In this document: in pieces, positions 54,020 through 64,000 of the stretch | How positions within the stretch are numbered: the stretch's first letter is position 1 | Layout: every line of letters starts with the position of its first letter | NCBI GenBank assembly: GCA_019828595.1 | Contig: JAHQRK010000029.1 | Span: 1-64,000, forward strand | Source: Aphanomyces cochlioides | Taxonomy: Eukaryota; Oomycota; Saprolegniomycetes; Saprolegniales; Verrucalvaceae | DNA: 64,000 nucleotides | Reading direction: 5' to 3' | The notes under the pieces: generated by a model | Databases searched by the model: none | Seen by the model: the letters and a program-made list of their open reading frames with translations, nothing else | Told to the model about the DNA's origin: nothing | Position numbers and translations under genes: made by a program

Positions 54020-56554
54020 ATGTCGTCCGCCGCCGCTTCCGTTCCCGCCACCGATCTCGAATCCGCCAAGCAAGTTGTCCTGCCTCCTGCTGAGAACCTC
54101 TCTCCCAAGGAAAGTTTCGAAAGCGCTGTCGACCCGCCGTTGCAATCGCTCCATCCTGGTGAGGATGAGGATGTTGCACTTGGCCCAGTCGACGCCGACG
54201 CCGCGAATGCCGCCGATCCTTCTCCTCCCGAAGAACACGAAGATATGTCAAGCAAGACTAATTCGAAAGTTTCCGTCGATCGCCAAGATGGTTTGTACGA
54301 GCGCGTCGAAGATACCACCAAGCCCCAGGATAGCCCTCCAACCGACCAAGCCGGCGATCCCGCATCCCGTCGAGTTCTCATTGATCTCTCCGACCCACTT
54401 GACACTCCCCTACGCGAGATAACGCCGCAACAACAACCCAAGAAAATGTCCTACGCCGATCTCCTCAAGAGCGGCCAAGGAAATACACCTCCAAAAAAAG
54501 TCAAGACAGTTGTCACTCGTCCCAAGACCGAGTACCTCGACAAGCTCATCGAACTTGCAAGCCAAGAAGACGCAAGCGAGGAAGACTTGCTTGAAGCCAT
54601 CTCCAAGGCAACGCCGGTCAAGACCAAGAGGGCCACCACGACGATGTGGATCGAAACTGGTGGAGCCTTTGCAGACAAGCAGTACTCCAACGAGAAGATC
54701 ATCGATGCGCTCTTCAAAGAGAACCAAGACGCCGACTGGGCGGATCTCCTATTGGATTTCGTTCAGCTCAACAAAACACGCACCGGTGACATCGTTGTGT
54801 CCATTACCTCGAAAGTCGTGAAGGACCAGCTCGTTGGCAAACCCATCTCGATCTTTGGTAAGACTTTTACCATTCCAGCGCCTACTGCCAAAATCAGTGG
54901 ATCAACGAAAGACTCGACCGACCCCATGGACAAGTTCTTCTTCATGGACATTGTTGGCATCCGCTTCAACTTCGACTCGGGGAAGCTCTTTCGTTTGCTA
55001 CGTCGTCTGAAGATGAAGCCGATCTTTCAAGCATATCGACAATACATACCCAATGTCTCCTGTCAATCCAATGTGTGGCGCGTCTACTTCTTGGAAGCAG
55101 AAGTCCCCAAACAACTTGTAGTCAATGGACACCCCGCCGATCAGCTGAAACTTGACGGCGTGGCCTACAACGTGTTCGTCAAGAACTTTGAACGCTCCGC
55201 TGCTCGCACCACTGGCGTTTCGCCTCATTGCTTGGAATTGGATCACGCTGCTGCGGTGATGCAAAGCCAAGGGAAGCAAGCGCCCGAACCACAACAAGAA
55301 CAAAATGACGAAGACCAAGGAGCCCAACAAGCCAAACGAGCAAAAACGGACCAAGAACAAAAGCCCGACGAACCTACAACCCAACGTGAAATTGAAGAGT
55401 CAAAAGATATGGAAATAACACCTCCCGAACCCGAAACAATTGCCCCGGTTGATGCTCCGCCGTTGAGTGGTGACATGGAGGTTGATCCAAAATCAGCTAA
55501 ACGTGCCACGATTCAGTCAACTGATGAAGACGGATTTGTTGTACCGCGCTCAAAGAAGAGAGTTGTCGCTGAGCAAGCGTCGTCATCGGCAGTCTTGTGG
55601 GCCTCCGACAACTTCTTTGATGTCCTCGCAACGATTGAGATTACCACTATGCCAGTGGACTCTCAGCATGAAACTCCAACTCGAGTGTACTTACCCACGA
55701 TCACGAAGATCCCCGAAGGTGTAGTCACCACTCGCGACGCCTTCGTCAAGAAACAACAAGTTGTCGAAAACAAGCTTCGATGGCATCCTGACAACCTCAC
55801 AATGGACGAGCTAGTCCAGGTGCTCCGTACCAGTGTCGAGGAAGGGGCCGCTTTTCAACACCACAACCAAGTCAACACAGCCGATATCTCCGGGACGGAG
55901 CTCGATGTGGTCGACTACATCCGTCGATGCAACGTCGACGGCCTCTGGAAGGTGGTGCACTCACACACCCAAAACATGAACGTAGTCCTGACCAAGTTAG
56001 CCACGCATGCGTACAGTGATTACCTCAAGGTCGTCCGTATGCACGCTTGGCAACGATGGATGTCGGCGACACAGCTACCAGTGGTTGATTCGTTCACCAA
56101 TGGCTTCAAATTTGCCTTCCAAGAACACCCCAAGTGGACCAGACTCGAAGCAATATCGAGCGTCGGAGAGTTCTTCGAAGCTGCGCCAAAACACCCTGCC
56201 TTCTCAACGGAACAAGTGGAAGATGCACTCGCCGCGTTCGAATTGTGGCTCGCTGTTCAAGCGCCATTAGTATTCAGAAACGACGAGTGGATTTTATACC
56301 TCACACGCCAACCGGTAGCATGGCTGCCAACAAAGCATGGCCGCATGTTGGCTCCCAATACGTTGTGGGCCTTGCTCAAGTCGCCGTTTGGGCAATACTT
56401 CGCTGAAGAGCTCAATCGCGTCTGCAAGTCGGAGATGTCGTCGCGGATCTGGCAACTCAGTATCGATGCCTACCAGCCTACAGACAACTCGTTAACAGCG
56501 TTCGTCGGTAACGACAATACCCGCCTGCAGCGCAGGAACAACTTGTTGTACTAA
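54020..56554 (+). CDS. LINE A2 ORF1 protein
   Basis: 844 codons, ending RLQRRNNLLY then TAA, the apparently ancestral end. It contains FNFDSGKLFRLLRRLK, where A1 lacks ten residues, and lacks the ASVP duplication of A1. The conserved blocks are as in A1 (MWIETGGAFADKQYS, FFMDIVGIR, PHCLELDH, WQRWMSATQLPVVDSF). The ORF2 frame is the +1 frame relative to ORF1 and is already open across this stop. ORF1 is intact and could act for other family members. Confidence 0.88.
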   Translation: MSSAAASVPATDLESAKQVVLPPAENLSPKESFESAVDPPLQSLHPGEDEDVALGPVDADAANAADPSPPEEHEDMSSKTNSKVSVDRQDGLYERVEDTTKPQDSPPTDQAGDPASRRVLIDLSDPLDTPLREITPQQQPKKMSYADLLKSGQGNTPPKKVKTVVTRPKTEYLDKLIELASQEDASEEDLLEAISKATPVKTKRATTTMWIETGGAFADKQYSNEKIIDALFKENQDADWADLLLDFVQLNKTRTGDIVVSITSKVVKDQLVGKPISIFGKTFTIPAPTAKISGSTKDSTDPMDKFFFMDIVGIRFNFDSGKLFRLLRRLKMKPIFQAYRQYIPNVSCQSNVWRVYFLEAEVPKQLVVNGHPADQLKLDGVAYNVFVKNFERSAARTTGVSPHCLELDHAAAVMQSQGKQAPEPQQEQNDEDQGAQQAKRAKTDQEQKPDEPTTQREIEESKDMEITPPEPETIAPVDAPPLSGDMEVDPKSAKRATIQSTDEDGFVVPRSKKRVVAEQASSSAVLWASDNFFDVLATIEITTMPVDSQHETPTRVYLPTITKIPEGVVTTRDAFVKKQQVVENKLRWHPDNLTMDELVQVLRTSVEEGAAFQHHNQVNTADISGTELDVVDYIRRCNVDGLWKVVHSHTQNMNVVLTKLATHAYSDYLKVVRMHAWQRWMSATQLPVVDSFTNGFKFAFQEHPKWTRLEAISSVGEFFEAAPKHPAFSTEQVEDALAAFELWLAVQAPLVFRNDEWILYLTRQPVAWLPTKHGRMLAPNTLWALLKSPFGQYFAEELNRVCKSEMSSRIWQLSIDAYQPTDNSLTAFVGNDNTRLQRRNNLLY

Positions 56555-56654
56555 GGTCTCCGCGGCCTCAGTCCAAGCAACCGCAACACATCCCAACCAT
56601 CAACCCCCTCTACAACATCCATCAGCCACGTTTCCCAACTCAAAACTTACCAAC

Positions 56655-59600
56655 TTGTCTATCGTCACCGCCAACATCAACGGACTGGCGAGAGACAACG
56701 GAAACCAACTCGTCAACTCGATGATCTCAAGGCACGAGATTATTGCCCTACAAGAAACAAAATTTGCCAGTGAGAAGATGTTCTCCACGTTCAAGTTTCA
56801 CCTTGATCATGCGCTTGGCCACAAGAACTACTTTATCGCTGCCAACGACCATCGGCTGCATGGAGAAGAACTTGAGCAATACAGATCCGGTGGCGTCGCC
56901 ATGGTCTTCCATCATACGATTCCTGGCTTCGACTCACTTCAACACGAACGCCAATACGACGTCGAAGATCGCTACATGGTTGTCAGTTCAATGTGGGGAG
57001 AAAGACCCCATCTACTACCACAATGTTTACGCACCTGTTGTCGACAGCGAGCGCGACGCTTTCTTCGAGGCTTTGCCACGAAACTTTCCCATGGGATCCA
57101 AACACGTCGTCATGGGAGACTTCAACCTTCCAATGGATCGAACATTGGATTCCAGAGGCTCCACCAACTCGAACCACCAAGTCAACAGGCAGTCTTGCTT
57201 CGCTTGGCTTCAAGAGCTTGATGTCGTTGACGCTTGGAGATATTTCAACCCTACAAAGTGTGTTTACTCTTCACCCAAGCGGCTCAATCGTCTTGATTAC
57301 ATCTTCCTGAACTCCGCCTTGTGCCGAATGTATTCCACTGGCGAATACTTTGAACCTACAGCAAACACGGATCACATGTGGCATAAAGTGGAGCTCCAAC
57401 CGGTGCAAACAACGCGGGTTAAAAGCTATTGGAAGCTGCCAAAAGAACTTCTGACGATCCAAGAAGTCCGAGAAGCAATCGTGTCTGAGGCAAGAGACCT
57501 CCTCGAGCGCTTGAAAGTTTCGGACCGCCCAGGAGTCTTGTGGACGCAATGGCAACGCCGCACCAAGCGCTTTCTTCAAAAGTACCATGCTCGGATAATC
57601 ACAAGTCAAAGGAATGCACTCCAGGAAGCAAAAATCCTATGGTTACAAGCTCAGTTAAAGCATCATCGAGGACGACTCACCGAAGCAGCTCTCAATACTG
57701 CAAAGGCACAGTATGAGACGAAGACGCGAGACTTGAAACAACACCAAGCAGACTTGAGTTTCGACTTCCACGCAACCAAAAATGAAGCTCCGACAAGTCA
57801 CTTCTTTCGAAAACCCCGGGCAAGGCAGTTCTCCATTCCTATCGTTGATTGTTATGATGAACATGGGAATGTCACTGCCATACCCGAAGAAATCCACGCT
57901 GCATTCACTCGTCATTGGTCTGCAGTGATGAGCGAAGGCGACTTTCAACCTACAAGTCAACATGCCAAAGACCAATTCTTAACTGTGCTCGAAAGACACC
58001 TACCCCAAGACGACTCGGACATGTTGGACGCCCCATTAACGACTGAAGAACTGGCGCAATCCATCAAGACGATGAATCCTCACAAGTCGCCTGGAATTGA
58101 CGGGTTCTCAGCTGGATTCTATCAATTGCATCCTACCTTGTTTGGCGAAATTTTGTCGATAGTCTTCAATCATCAGCTCCAGCAAGGCATCATGTTAGAA
58201 TCGCAGAGATGGTCGGCGATATCATTGCTGTTCAAAGGTGGTGACCGCCGCAACCCTGCGAACTACAGACCCATAGCCTTGATTCCGGTCGAAGTCAAAG
58301 TCCTATCACGCGCTTTAGCGTACAGAATGTCTCAAGTCCTACCAGCGATCATTCAACCTGGGCAAAATGGCTTTGTCAAGGGCAGACGCATCCATGACCA
58401 TGTTATCTTCCTTCAAGATCTTCAACACCACTGCACGACCTTCAACCAAGAAGCCTATGCAATGTTCTTGGACTTTGAAAAGGCCTATGATCGTGTGAAT
58501 CATGAATTCATGTTTGCCGTTCTCAAGAAGTTCAATGTCGGAGATCAGTTCATTGACTGGGTTAAGTTACTCTACAACCAAACCCAAGTCAGCTTGAACA
58601 TCAATGGCAGACTTACCGATCCATTCTACCCGTCTCGAGGTGTCAAGCAAGGCGATCCATTGTCGTCGATGCTCTTTGTATTGACGATCGAACCACTCGC
58701 TCAAATGCTTCGCAACCACCCCGAATACGGCTACGCTTTCTCGGACTCGGGGATCGCATCGGTTCTTCTCTTCGCGGACGATACCACGCTCATCTCAAGC
58801 TCGGTTGGAGACTTGGAAGCGCAACTGGAGCTCGTCGATGAATTCTGTCGGCATTCCGGCGCCAAGCTCAATCGCAACAAAAGCAAGGTCTTGACCCTAG
58901 ACAATACTCAATCAGTTTTTGAACACCCAAGATTGACCATGGTACCAAGTGGAAGGCCAATCAAGTACCTTGGGATCGAGTTGGGACACAAGTTGGACCC
59001 TATGCTTCAAATCAATGCCATCACCGACAAGTTCTACAAGTCATTTACCACGTGGGCGTGTCGAGCAAGAACCCTCAAAGGCAGACGATTGCTTGTGAGC
59101 ACAATGATCCTATCACAACTTTGGCATTACACCATGGTTCTTCCAATTCCAAACCATACCGTGCAAAAATGGCAGTCGATGGTGAACAAGTTTGTCTTGA
59201 GTCGGCGCACACATGCCCAAGACAAGTATCTGGCCTTGGCCCCAAGTGGCTTGCTTCATGACTCAAAGACAGGCTTCAAAGTGCCGCATATCGCTTCGGT
59301 GATTCGAAAGCAACGCATCACACGTCTTCAACTTCTAGTCCAAACCAATCAGGACAATCCTGAATTGTGGGCACTCTTACCAGCAGATCGATTGAAGCGC
59401 TGTATGTACCCATACTCGCGGGCAACAACTTGGGACTTCATGCTGTACAATCCTAGCGCAAACAATAAGCTTGTGCAGCGGGACTTGATCTCACCTCTTT
59501 GGAATGATATTTGGAAGCATTGGAGTCAAATTCCGCTCACAAACAAGACGCCACATGAACCTACGTTGAATCAGATGACGCAAATGCCATTGTGGCTGTC

Positions 59601-60684
59601 GTCGCACCCGCTTTTCCAAGTCCCGGGTCGAGATGGGATGTCATCGCTTGCAGTCACGCTTCGAAACCATCGCGACTGGTACAGACACCTTGCTTGGAGG
59701 GGCGTACATTGCTTGGAAGACTTCTTGACGCCAGCAAGAACGTGGCCAACCTACGAAGAGTTTCGCGAGTCAATGGAGGATCATTTGGACCATTTTGTCG
59801 AGGAATTACCCGTGCCGACGTCCTTCAGATACTTCTACAAGTTGGTGACACTAATTGCAACGAATGTTTGGACTCAGGCCAACAAGCAGCTCGACGCACC
59901 GGTTGATAACGACCTTACGCCTCAAATGGTGATTTCAGGTCGACAAGGAGACACCGACGTACCATTCAACTCATGGACAACCAAAGTAATCAAGCGAGTG
60001 AGTTTTCACGCTCCCATGTTGACGCGACCTCATCCCTTGCGTTCCAACACACGTGAGAATCATACCAAAGTCGCCAATTACCTTTCAACCTTCGTAAAGC
60101 CCTTTTCAAGTCTTGTGACGCCGGTCCAAGCAGACCTTTGGACAAGAATTCTCTACGATATGATCCCAGTGGGTGATAAGTTCAAGTACAAAGAGGCCAC
60201 TGACCCGAGTGCACTCCGATGTGGTTATCCCAACTGCTTTGCGCGTGAAACCCGCCAGCACTTGTTCTTGGACTGCCCAGTTACTTGTCGTGTGTGGCTA
60301 CAGCATCGTGAGGCATGGAGTATATTTGGCGTTCGCTTTACCTGGGACTGGATTACCAACATCGATGCCTTCCAAGTCGCTCAGCGGTGGCAACGATATC
60401 GAAACGTTCTCCATCGTCTTTGGTTTATGCTGGTTTGCAGCATTCTTCATCTCCTATGGACACATCGCAACAAAGTTAAATTTGATACAACCAAGCCACC
60501 TTACTTGCCTGGGTTGAACGATGTTGCCTTGACATTTTGGGCGTCCAATGTTCGCCGATGGCTTCGAATGAATCAAGACCCAGCAACCTCTCAACAAACC
60601 ATGGCGACTCTTGGTTTGCTGAGCCAACGCAGTTCGTACCGGAGATTCTTGGACAAACATCCAGCCATCTTCAAGTTGACTTGA
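56655..60684 (+). pseudogene. LINE A2 ORF2, one-base frameshift in the endonuclease
   Basis: From a TTG codon at 56,655 the frame gives SIVTANINGLARDN and LQETKF and runs to 57,221. A one-base A insertion near 57,002 (GAGAAAGACC versus GAGAAGACC in A1) displaces the rest, which then reads open from DPIYYHNVYAPVV to 60,684 with all RT motifs (NYRPIALIPVEVK, LDFEKAYDRVNHEF, LLFADDTTLISSS) and the CGYPNCFARETRQHLFLDC knuckle. There is no ATG at the expected start: where family C has CTCCATGG just after the ORF1 stop, A1 and A2 have CTCCGCGG. Only this frameshift separates it from an open ORF2. Confidence 0.9.
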
Positions 60685-62641
60685 TGTTGAGTACTGTCCT
60701 GGACAAGTCATCTACAAGACAAGTTAGAAACATGTATGACTTTTTGACAACTTACTTGAAAGTGACTCCAAATTTTGAAGTCAAATGCGGCCAAGTTTGA
60801 AAGTCAACTACAAAAAACAAGAAACATCGGCAATTCAAGTGTGAATTACGGAATTAAAGTTTTGGGCAGCGCTTCGCATAAAATCAGCGAGCTTTTTTGC
60901 GGCGACTTGGAGATTTCAAGCGACCTTCGCGAAATCCAAGTGCCAACGGCGGCAAAGTCAAGCAAAAAACCGCCCGTAGCTGCGCTCGTGGGCTGACTTC
61001 CACGTTTCTTCACGCTTTTCTTCAACGCCAACAGTGCCAACAAACGCAACGCCAAAATTCGCCGCCATGGCCAACAAACGCAACGCAAAAAAAAATCACT
61101 CGATCGCTCGCCAACCTACGCAAACAAGTCATCAAAGCAACAAGAGCCCAACCGCCTTTTTCGAAGAAGTCTTCACTTGGACGCTACCCCCGGGGGCTCC
61201 ATCAAAGGAGTTTAGGAAATCAGGAAAAAGGGACACCCAGATCGAAAGGCCAAAGGCCACATCAAAGGCACAAGTGCCACAAAAGGGACAACCAAGAGAC
61301 AAACCCAAAGCACTCGACTCATATCCACGGACACGGACTGACCAGGTCCTTCGCCCCGCGTCAGTGCATGAAGGGGGTCAGCCAACAATGCACCTTCGCG
61401 GAACGGTCCGTCTCAACAAGCCAAGGCTGTCAAAGTCTTCGCGCTTTCTTCCTTGAACGCCTTGGACGCCGTCTTCACCAAGAGCAAGCCGAATCAAAAC
61501 GCGAGTCGAAAGACTTGTGAGGCCCTGCGTCCCGACACCATCGAAGGAACGGAGATTTGACTCCTCACGTTTCGCTCCAGCCGCTCTTGGGTCTTGAACG
61601 CCTTGCTTGAACGCCTTCCTTGAGCCAGTCGCCTTCTTCAACCAACGCGTGTCGCAGCGCACCCAACGCGTTTCGCACCCACGGACAACAATCGCGGCAA
61701 CATCCGGCAGCGGCACGACGACAAAGCAGCGGCAAGGGCACGACAACACAGCAGCAGCAGCAACGACAGAAGCATCACGGCACCACAGCGACAACGGCGA
61801 CAGCTCGCAGCGGGAACGACGACAAACGCAGCAGGACGCAGACACAGCACAGCACGCAGACACGACACAGCAAGCGGCAACGAAGACAGCACAGCCACAG
61901 CAAGGCCACAGCAGACACGGACAACAACGGCAGCCACGGCACGACAACAGAGGGACAGCATCACGGCAGCGAGGAAATCGAAAAATGACTCCAAACCAAA
62001 CTTCAAATCCCCAAGGAAGTTCTCAGCCACTCAAAATTTTCAAGTCCGACAAGAAAAAATCCAGTGAAACTTCTCAACCAAGACCATACAAAGACCAAGA
62101 TACGATCGTCGACTCAACAACATGCGACATCAAGGCACCCATGACGACTGCACAATCGACGGTGACAAGCCAACAATCAACGACGATGTCACGCTGCGAC
62201 AAGAAAAATCCAGTGGAAGATTAGTTCACACATCATCTGGTGCCCATGGCCCCGTACAAGATTAGTCAAAGACAACATGTGGACGTTCTGAAGCCAGTCC
62301 AAGATTACTCCGCACCCATCTGACGTCGAAGACAAGACAAGTCTGTCCCATGTCCACATCACCCAAGACCATCCATGTTGTTACACGACATGAAGACCAC
62401 GATCGACAGCACATGCGACGTGTCAAGATGCCAACTTTTACCTGTATCAACTGATACAACAAAAATCAAATTTCAAGAGGTAAATCTGCCTGCGTTCAAA
62501 TCTACAACAAAAATCAAATTTCAAGAGGTAAATCTGCCTGCGTTCAAATCTCACAAGTACCAATATTATTCACTCAAGAGTGATTAATGACGGTCATTAT
62601 TATTTAGCGTATAATTAAATTTAATATACGCGATTGTACAC
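60685..62641 (+). other. LINE A2 3' untranslated region, with a 48-bp tandem duplication
   Basis: About 1.96 kb of A/C-rich non-coding sequence with repeated CTTGAACGCC motifs (61,590-61,620) and CAGCAGCAGCAACGACAG-type tracts. A 48-bp unit starting ACAACAAAAATCAAATTTCA occurs twice in tandem (62,456-62,551); A1 has one diverged copy. It ends with the two small hairpins and TTAATATAC motif seen in A1. Confidence 0.75.
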
Positions 62642-62655
62642 TGAGCTACAACCCC
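62642..62655 (-). repeat. 14-bp target duplication at the 3' end of LINE A2
   Basis: TGAGCTACAACCCC followed by the native tRNA flank TTTTAAACGC. Confidence 0.95.
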
Positions 62656-63229
62656 TTTTAAACGCTATATTCTGTCCTTGGTGACAAACATTCAGAATAA
62701 GACGAAAATATCTCTTTGGCGACTCACTACACGACGACGCGGATGCACACAAACTGTCTATACTCAAAACACAACAGAACAAACATTCACACGCATCAAA
62801 CAACACACATCGATTGTTTCTTGTCGACAGATAGTCTTGGAGAACACGCAGTATGTAGAATGCACTCTTTTCTAACGTGAACGATACACGTCTGGGTTTT
62901 ACATCTAGACATACTTGCAATCTACTCGAGTGTGAAAGGACACATTATACGTGTGCAGGATCTCTATAAATTTATAGAGGTACAACAATAAATTCTCGAC
63001 AAAGTTGAAACTCACGACACAAGTCAAGCAGAGTCGATTGAATTCGTTTTTTGCTCATAACTTTTGTTCTACTGCTCCGTTTGAGCTCCACCAACTCGCA
63101 AAATGCAGCTTTTGATTTTCTCTATCGTTTCCCGTCGCTCAAATGGCAAAACGACGATTGCGAAAAGAGGTATGGCCGAAAAACGTTGTCTTGTCCTTTT
63201 CGACACGTGCAAAACAAGGATAAAACTTT

Positions 63230-63301
63230 GGAGCAGCAGGGTATCGATCCCTGTACCTCCCGCATGCGAAGCGGGCGCTCTACCATCTGAGCTACAACCC
63301 C
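63230..63301 (-). tRNA. tRNA-Ala (CGC), block III copy 1
   Basis: Same 72-nt sequence as in block I. Confidence 0.97.
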
Positions 63302-63875
63302 TTTTAAACGCTATATTCTGTCCTTGGTGACAAACATTCAGAATAAGACGAAAATATCTCTTTGGCGACTCACTACACGACGACGCGGATGCACACAAAC
63401 TGTCTATACTCAAAACACAACAGAACAAACATTCACACGCATCAAACAACACACATCGATTGTTTCTTGTCGACAGATAGTCTTGGAGAACACGCAGTAT
63501 GTAGAATGCACTCTTTTCTAACGTGAACGATACACGTCTGGGTTTTACATCTAGACATACTTGCAATCTACTCGAGTGTGAAAGGACACATTATACGTGT
63601 GCAGGATCTCTATAAATTTATAGAGGTACAACAATAAATTCTCGACAAAGTTGAAACTCACGACACAAGTCAAGCAGAGTCGATTGAATTCGTTTTTTGC
63701 TCATAACTTTTGTTCTACTGCTCCGTTTGAGCTCCACCAACTCGCAAAATGCAGCTTTTGATTTTCTCTATCGTTTCCCGTCGCTCAAATGGCAAAACGA
63801 CGATTGCGAAAAGAGGTATGGCCGAAAAACGTTGTCTTGTCCTTTTCGACACGTGCAAAACAAGGATAAAACTTT

Positions 63876-63947
63876 GGAGCAGCAGGGTATCGATCCCTGT
63901 ACCTCCCGCATGCGAAGCGGGCGCTCTACCATCTGAGCTACAACCCC
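63876..63947 (-). tRNA. tRNA-Ala (CGC), block III copy 2
   Basis: Same 72-nt sequence as in block I. Confidence 0.97.
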
Positions 63948-64000
63948 TTTTAAACGCTATATTCTGTCCTTGGTGACAAACATTCAGAATAAGACGAAAA

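Larger units (their letters stand above)
53959..62641 (+). mobile_element. LINE family A, copy 2 (8.68 kb, full length)
   Basis: Bounded by TGAGCTACAACCCC at 53,945-53,958 and 62,642-62,655. Nearly identical to A1 in both ORFs. It retains the ORF1 30-bp segment and the 3'-UTR segment deleted in A1, so it is closer to the complete form. It has a one-base insertion in ORF2 near 57,002 and a 48-bp tandem duplication near its 3' end. Same 5' start and 3' terminus as A1, no poly(A). Confidence 0.94.
62656..64000. repeat. tRNA-Ala tandem array, block III (two full units, continues past the window)
   Basis: Units 62,656-63,301 and 63,302-63,947, and the start of a third to the window end. By eye identical to blocks I and II. 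Confidence 0.97.

Noticed and set aside
36377..64000. The whole array being an assembly duplication artefact
   Set aside because: Not fully excluded, but different LINEs with proper target duplications sit in different units, which is hard to produce by mis-assembly; copy number remains uncertain.

Overview
The window is eukaryotic nuclear DNA, most likely from an oomycete and probably a Saprolegniales-type water mould. The lineage is inferred from compact genes with 40-55 nt GT-AG introns, a GT71-type mannosyltransferase, and a dense mixture of non-LTR, hAT-like and PIF/Harbinger elements. It divides into a gene-bearing left arm (about 1-13,600) and a repeat-dominated right part (about 13,700-64,000).

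Left arm. Leftward genes encode a type II membrane GT71 glycosyltransferase (runs off the left edge), ribosomal protein eL32, a small acidic/basic NOL7-like protein, a multi-pass TspO-related membrane protein, a small CxxC protein, and a p24/EMP24-like secretory-pathway protein. The only rightward gene is a many-exon mitochondrial propionyl-CoA carboxylase alpha subunit. I rebuilt exon structures by reading through short introns; most exon phases close exactly, and the exceptions are stated in the entries.

Right part. The substrate is a tandem array of identical-looking 646-bp units. Each carries one 72-nt tRNA-Ala(CGC) gene on the minus strand, with G3-U70, A and B boxes and a T4 terminator. 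Ten intact tRNA genes are visible in three blocks (36,377-40,871; 50,099-51,433; 62,656-64,000). The blocks are separated, and flanked on the left, by non-LTR retrotransposons (LINEs) inserted at exact positions inside the tRNA gene. Families A (two near full-length copies, 20,966-29,251 and 53,959-62,641), C (29,266-36,362) and D (5'-truncated, 51,434-53,944) lie antisense to the tRNA, and each is bounded by the 14-bp duplication TGAGCTACAACCCC, which is tRNA nt 1-14. Family B (9.2-kb copy 40,872-50,098; damaged copy 18,606-20,922) lies in the tRNA sense direction and is bounded by the 16-bp anticodon-arm sequence CCCGCATGCGAAGCGG. So at least four LINE families use one tRNA gene family as landing site, in two registers and two orientations. 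All share similar 5' ends (ACTTTY...TTTGC) and a 3'-terminal TTAATATAC-type motif, and none has a poly(A) tail.

Between the arms (13,700-20,965) lies older debris: a hAT transposase fragment, two fused A-like 3' fragments ending at a decayed tRNA target (TGATCTACAACCCC), a PIF/Harbinger element that jumped into a TAA inside the damaged B copy, and a 220-bp captured hAT-like fragment inside that same B copy.

The strongest candidate for an undescribed system is this tRNA-Ala array acting as a self-renewing nest for several site-specific LINE families. The antisense families leave a complete tRNA beside each insertion, while the sense family splits the gene.
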